From assembly GCF_014652855.1 (NCBI RefSeq), contig NZ_BMZP01000002.1, forward strand, positions 186,001-250,000: a stretch of 64,000 nucleotides of DNA, in the 5' to 3' direction. The position numbers were made by a program, and so were the translations under genes. Positions 61,173-64,000 of this stretch are shown here, in pieces; positions within the stretch are counted from its first letter, which is position 1; every line of letters starts with the position of its first letter. The notes beneath the pieces were generated by a model. The model was given only the letters and a program-made list of their open reading frames with translations. It ran no database searches and was not told where the DNA came from. The stretch comes from Novosphingobium pokkalii (GTDB lineage Bacteria > Pseudomonadota > Alphaproteobacteria > Sphingomonadales > Sphingomonadaceae).

Positions 61173-61634
61173 TCACGCCGCGTCGCGGTCGATCACGTTG
61201 ACCAGCACGGCATAGAGCGCATCGGCATCGGGCGCGCTGCTCAGCCGCTGGTGCATGCGATCGTCGCGCATCAGGCGGCTGATCGCGGCCAGGGCCTGGA
61301 GATGCACGGCGCCCGCCTGCTCGGGCGAGAGCAGGCCGAACACACAATCGACCGGCATGCCATCGGCGGAATCGAAATCGACCGGTTCTTCCAGACGCAG
61401 GAACACCGCCACCGGGCGCGACAGGCCATCGAGGCGGGCGTGGGGAATGGCCACGCCGCGGCCGAAGCCCGTGCTGCCCAGGCTCTCGCGCTCTTCGATG
61501 CGTTCCTGCACCTGCGCGCGGTCCAGCCGGTACACGGCGGCAAAGCAATCGGCCAGCGTATCCAGGATCTGCGCCTTGGATTCGGCACGGATCACGCGGA
61601 CGGCCTGGGGATCAATGGAAAAAAGTGCGGTCAT
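61173..61634 (-). CDS. ptsN: PTS IIA-like nitrogen-regulatory protein PtsN
   Basis: This 153-residue IIA-Ntr domain protein has the phospho-acceptor His65 in GVAIPHARLDG. The fold pattern is complete (LADCFAAVYRL, VFGLLSPEQAGAVHLQALAAI). PtsN relays PEP-dependent phosphorylation to control K+ transport and central regulators. It is next to hpf (179 bases downstream on the same strand in transcription order), the pairing common around rpoN. Confidence 0.93.
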   Translation of the reverse strand: MTALFSIDPQAVRVIRAESKAQILDTLADCFAAVYRLDRAQVQERIEERESLGSTGFGRGVAIPHARLDGLSRPVAVFLRLEEPVDFDSADGMPVDCVFGLLSPEQAGAVHLQALAAISRLMRDDRMHQRLSSAPDADALYAVLVNVIDRDAA

Positions 61635-61771
61635 GAAACGAAAAACGCCACAGCCTGTGTAAAGGCACGGTCAAGTTGGGGGGCCTTTGCGCCCTATTGT
61701 GCCCCCATGCAAGCGTCGAATCGTGTCAGGGCGCAAATCCGGGCCGCTTCACGGCCGGTTTGCAGGAATGC

Positions 61772-61800
61772 GCCCGCAAGCCCGGACAGGACTTGCGGGC
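61772..61800 (-). terminator. Hairpin after hpf
   Basis: GCCCGCAAG (61772-61780) pairs perfectly with CTTGCGGGC (61792-61800), with an 11-base loop. It begins 14 bases past the hpf stop. The U-tract is poor. The remaining bases to the ptsN start (61635) include the presumptive ptsN promoter and nothing else clear. Confidence 0.5.
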
Positions 61801-61813
61801 GGGCCATTTCAAT

Positions 61814-62395
61814 TCACGAACCGGCCGGTTCGACCCAGCCGATCGAGCCATCGCCACGGCGATAGACCATGTTGTGCACACCGGTGCCGGCGTTCTTGAA
61901 CAGCAGCGCGTTGGTGTTGCGCAAGTCGAGCATGATCACCGCGTCGGAGACGGTGGCCGTGGGCACGTCCACCCGCGTTTCGGCAATCACCAGCGGCGCA
62001 TCGGTGGCTTCGCTCTCGTCGTGATCCTCGGCCGGCTCTTCCAGCATGAACACGGTATAGGCCGCGTCTTCGCTGCGGCGGGCAAAATCGGCGCCTTCGG
62101 AGTGGGCCTTGATACGGCGCTTGTAGCGGCGCAACTGCTTGTCGATCTTCTCGGCGGACTGGTCGAGCGCCTGGTGGGCATCCTGCGCCACGCCGCTGCC
62201 CTTGAGAATCAACCCTTGCGTGACGTGGGTGATGATGTCGCAACGGAAGCCTCCGTGCGGCGCCTTGCCCAGCGTGACCTGCGAGGAAAGCGCGCGGGAG
62301 AAGTACTTGTCGACAATGCCGGAAAGCCGGTCCGCCGCGTGGGCTTCAAAGGCGGCTCCGGTATCGACCTGGTGTCCCGAAACGCGAATGTCCAT
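61814..62395 (-). CDS. hpf: Long-form ribosome hibernation promoting factor
   Basis: The protein has 193 residues from ATG 62395. The N-terminal S30AE domain (1-100) has the conserved Arg/Lys-rich face (IDKQLRRYKRRIKAH). The C-terminal dimerisation domain (about 135-193: AVIMLDLRNTNALLFKN and MVYRRGDGSIGWVEP) defines the long form that alone makes 100S ribosomes. It acts in stationary phase. The gene precedes ptsN in the reading direction. Confidence 0.95.
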   Translation of the reverse strand: MDIRVSGHQVDTGAAFEAHAADRLSGIVDKYFSRALSSQVTLGKAPHGGFRCDIITHVTQGLILKGSGVAQDAHQALDQSAEKIDKQLRRYKRRIKAHSEGADFARRSEDAAYTVFMLEEPAEDHDESEATDAPLVIAETRVDVPTATVSDAVIMLDLRNTNALLFKNAGTGVHNMVYRRGDGSIGWVEPAGS

Positions 62396-62469
62396 GGGTC
62401 TTCTCTCCTTCTTGGGCCCGTTCCGGCCAAACTGGGCCTGCGCGGCCCGCAAGACGGGCCGCCGGCAGC

Positions 62470-63186
62470 TCAGCGCGACCAGAGCGGGTTGCTGATGCCC
62501 GCCATGAATTCCGCATGGCGGGCCAATTCCGCTTCGCTGGCCGCATGCGGCCGGGGCTCGCGGAAAATCCGGGTGCTTTGGGTGACGGTGGTTTGCGCCA
62601 CGGCCACGACGGCAGCGGCGGCTCCAGCACCCGGGGAAGAGACGCTGGCCTCTGCCGCAAGTTCCAGGCCGATCTGCCGACCACCCATCAATTCGACGTA
62701 AAGCTGCGCCAGCAGCTCGGCATCGAGCAGCGCGCCGTGCTTGGTGCGGTGGCTGCGATCGATGCCATAGCGGGTGCAGAGCGCATCCAGGCTGAGCTTG
62801 GCGCCGGGATGCTTGCGCCGCGCGATCGCCACGGTATCGACCATGCGATCTCGGCTAACGGGCTCCAGCCCGATGGCCGAGAGTTCGGCATTGATGAAGC
62901 CAAAGTCGAACCCGGCGTTGTGCGCCACCAGCGGCGCATCGCCGATGAATTCGAGGAAAGCCGCGGCACATTCGGCAAAACGGGGCTTGTCCGCCAGGAA
63001 CGCGGCCGACAGGCCATGGACGGCCTCGGCCTCTGCCGGCATGTCGCGTTCCGGATTGAAATAGGCGTGGTACGTGGCGCCCGTGGGCACCCGGTTGACC
63101 ATTTCCACACAGCCGAGTTCAACCAGCCGGTCACCGCCCTGCGGATCGAGTCCCGTCGTTTCGGTATCGAAGACGATCTCACGCAT
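62470..63186 (-). CDS. dnaQ: DNA polymerase III epsilon subunit (3'-5' exonuclease)
   Basis: The protein has 238 residues from ATG 63186. DEDDh motifs are present: ExoI FDTETTG (D7, E9), ExoII HNAGFDFGFIN, and ExoIII HGALLDAELLA. It proofreads the replicative polymerase. The C-terminal tail (about 180-238), Ala/Ser-rich, would bind the alpha subunit. It lies 47 bases after coaE and shares the operon with coaE and aroE, an order seen at the replication origin of other alphaproteobacteria. Confidence 0.95.
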   Translation of the reverse strand: MREIVFDTETTGLDPQGGDRLVELGCVEMVNRVPTGATYHAYFNPERDMPAEAEAVHGLSAAFLADKPRFAECAAAFLEFIGDAPLVAHNAGFDFGFINAELSAIGLEPVSRDRMVDTVAIARRKHPGAKLSLDALCTRYGIDRSHRTKHGALLDAELLAQLYVELMGGRQIGLELAAEASVSSPGAGAAAAVVAVAQTTVTQSTRIFREPRPHAASEAELARHAEFMAGISNPLWSR

Positions 63187-63233
63187 AGACAATATGTGAA
63201 CCTGCCGAGGGGGGCTGGCAAGGGGCGCGACGA

Positions 63234-63839
63234 TCAACCCCGGGGGTTTTTTTCCCGCAAGAGAGAAACCAGATCGTTAACCATGGCGCGGGTCTGCGCG
63301 ATTGTCACGCCGGTGTCGATGACATGGTCGGCGCGCGCCCGTTTTTCCGCGTCGGGCACCTGAAGCGCCAGAATCTGGGCGAATTTTTCCGGCGTCATGC
63401 CCGGCCGCGCCAAGACGCGCGCGCGCTGCACCGCCGCCGGGGCCGAGACCACGGCCACGGCATCGAGCCCGGCAGCATGGCCTTTCTCGAACAGCAGGGG
63501 AATGTCGAACACCACCAGCGGCTGCCCGCCGTGCTCGATCAGGAACGACTCGCGCGCGGCCGCCACCGCCGGGTGGACGATTCGCTCCAGCCGGGTGAGC
63601 GCGGCCTTGTCACCAAACACCAGCGCGCCGAGCTTGCCGCGATCCACCCCGGCCGGGCCGGTGGTGCCGGGAAAGGCAGCCTCGATCGCTGGCAGCAGCG
63701 CGCCGCCCGGCCCTTGCAGGCGGTGAACCTGCGCATCGGCATCGAACACCGGCACGCCCGCCTCGCGCATCATCTCCGCCACGGCGGACTTGCCCATGCC
63801 GATCGATCCGGTCAGGCCCAGGACAAAGGGGCGCCTCAT
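63234..63839 (-). CDS. coaE: Dephospho-CoA kinase
   Basis: The 201-residue enzyme does the last step of CoA synthesis. The P-loop is GLTGSIGMGKSAVAE near residue 9-19, followed by DADAQVHRLQGPGG and the IVHPAVAA segment. The ATG at 63839 overlaps the aroE stop (ATGA). Length is normal. Confidence 0.95.
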   Translation of the reverse strand: MRRPFVLGLTGSIGMGKSAVAEMMREAGVPVFDADAQVHRLQGPGGALLPAIEAAFPGTTGPAGVDRGKLGALVFGDKAALTRLERIVHPAVAAARESFLIEHGGQPLVVFDIPLLFEKGHAAGLDAVAVVSAPAAVQRARVLARPGMTPEKFAQILALQVPDAEKRARADHVIDTGVTIAQTRAMVNDLVSLLREKNPRG

Positions 63840-64000
63840 GCCGGGACGGGCGCCAGCAAACGTGCGCGCAAGCCCGTATCCGCCGCCCCGCGCGGCGGCG
63901 TGGCCCCGAAGAAACGGCGAAACGCATGGTCGGCCTGGCCCACCAGCATCGCCAGGCCATCGACCGTGGCAAACCCCGCTCCCCGCGCGCGGGCGAGCAG
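63836..64000 (-). CDS. aroE: Shikimate dehydrogenase, C-terminal fragment (5' part off window)
   Basis: Only the last 54 residues are visible; the frame runs off the right edge. The segment TVDGLAMLVGQADHAFRRFFG is the conserved C-terminal AroE stretch around the Gln that contacts shikimate. Its stop overlaps coaE. Upstream sequence would be needed to confirm the cofactor domain. Confidence 0.85.
   Translation of the reverse strand: MLARARGAGFATVDGLAMLVGQADHAFRRFFGATPPRGAADTGLRARLLAPVPA

Noticed and set aside
1-64000. CRISPR array, rRNA operon, prophage or toxin-antitoxin cluster
   Set aside because: No regularly spaced direct repeats, rRNA-like stretches, phage structural genes or small paired toxin-antitoxin genes were seen in either strand.

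Overview
This 64 kb window is high-GC, gene-dense bacterial chromosome. Its gene content points to an alphaproteobacterium of the order Sphingomonadales, probably close to Novosphingobium (an inference). The markers are popZ, trcR (DUF1013), carD, the xseA/DUF2093 pair, DUF1192, DUF1491, Asp-rich hemB, long TonB-dependent receptors and long-form hpf. No rRNA, tRNA or CRISPR array was seen. Two identical near-consensus parS palindromes (29545-29560 and 57651-57666) and the aroE-coaE-dnaQ cluster at the right edge place the window close to the chromosomal origin, which probably lies just beyond base 64000.

Layout. 1-5090: a minus-strand, LysR-linked aromatic catabolic operon (amidohydrolase, MhpA-like hydroxylase, GlcG/HbpS protein, VOC dioxygenase running off the edge). 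5161-10297: thrS, a GT39-like membrane transferase and class I fumarase. 10463-13540: a degenerate Pcm-like protein, TolC, PopZ and a thioredoxin-like ferredoxin. 13671-16759: a putative peptidase/DUF3311/sodium symporter operon, flanked on both sides by REP-like inverted repeats. 16876-22318: a CBS protein, TrcR, a quinone oxidoreductase, DUF1192 and ClpA. 22380-28395: an envelope-acylation module (MBOAT plus two SGNH proteins) and an M23 endopeptidase. 28546-34529: a DUF3667 protein, parS, ghrA, a YoaK-like protein, DUF167, gamma carbonic anhydrase, hemB, a Cys-His wall hydrolase and a SleB hydrolase. 34858-41041: two paralogous TonB receptors that share a conserved structured 5' leader. 41423-45271: an M23 peptidase, DUF2093, xseA and purD; the start codons of xseA and purD overlap on opposite strands.

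45289-47802 is a low-GC insertion: a decayed IS1595-like element with 17-bp imperfect terminal repeats. It carries an intact beta-class DNA methyltransferase and an unrecognised convergent gene, and is the clearest accessory DNA in the window. 47812-51742 is a glycan-type operon (GT-C membrane protein, GtrA, UGM-like flavoprotein). 51875-57627 holds a tandem PilZ protein, rpoZ, an SUV3-like helicase, an S4 protein, fdxA and carD. 58060-64000 holds sua5, a DUF815 ATPase, a second SleB hydrolase, DUF1491, ptsN, hpf, dnaQ, coaE and the 3' end of aroE.

PopZ, TrcR, CarD and the parS sites make this an origin-proximal neighbourhood rich in cell-cycle functions. The items most worth following are the methyltransferase passenger module, the shared TonB-receptor leader, the parS pair and the degenerate Pcm upstream of tolC.
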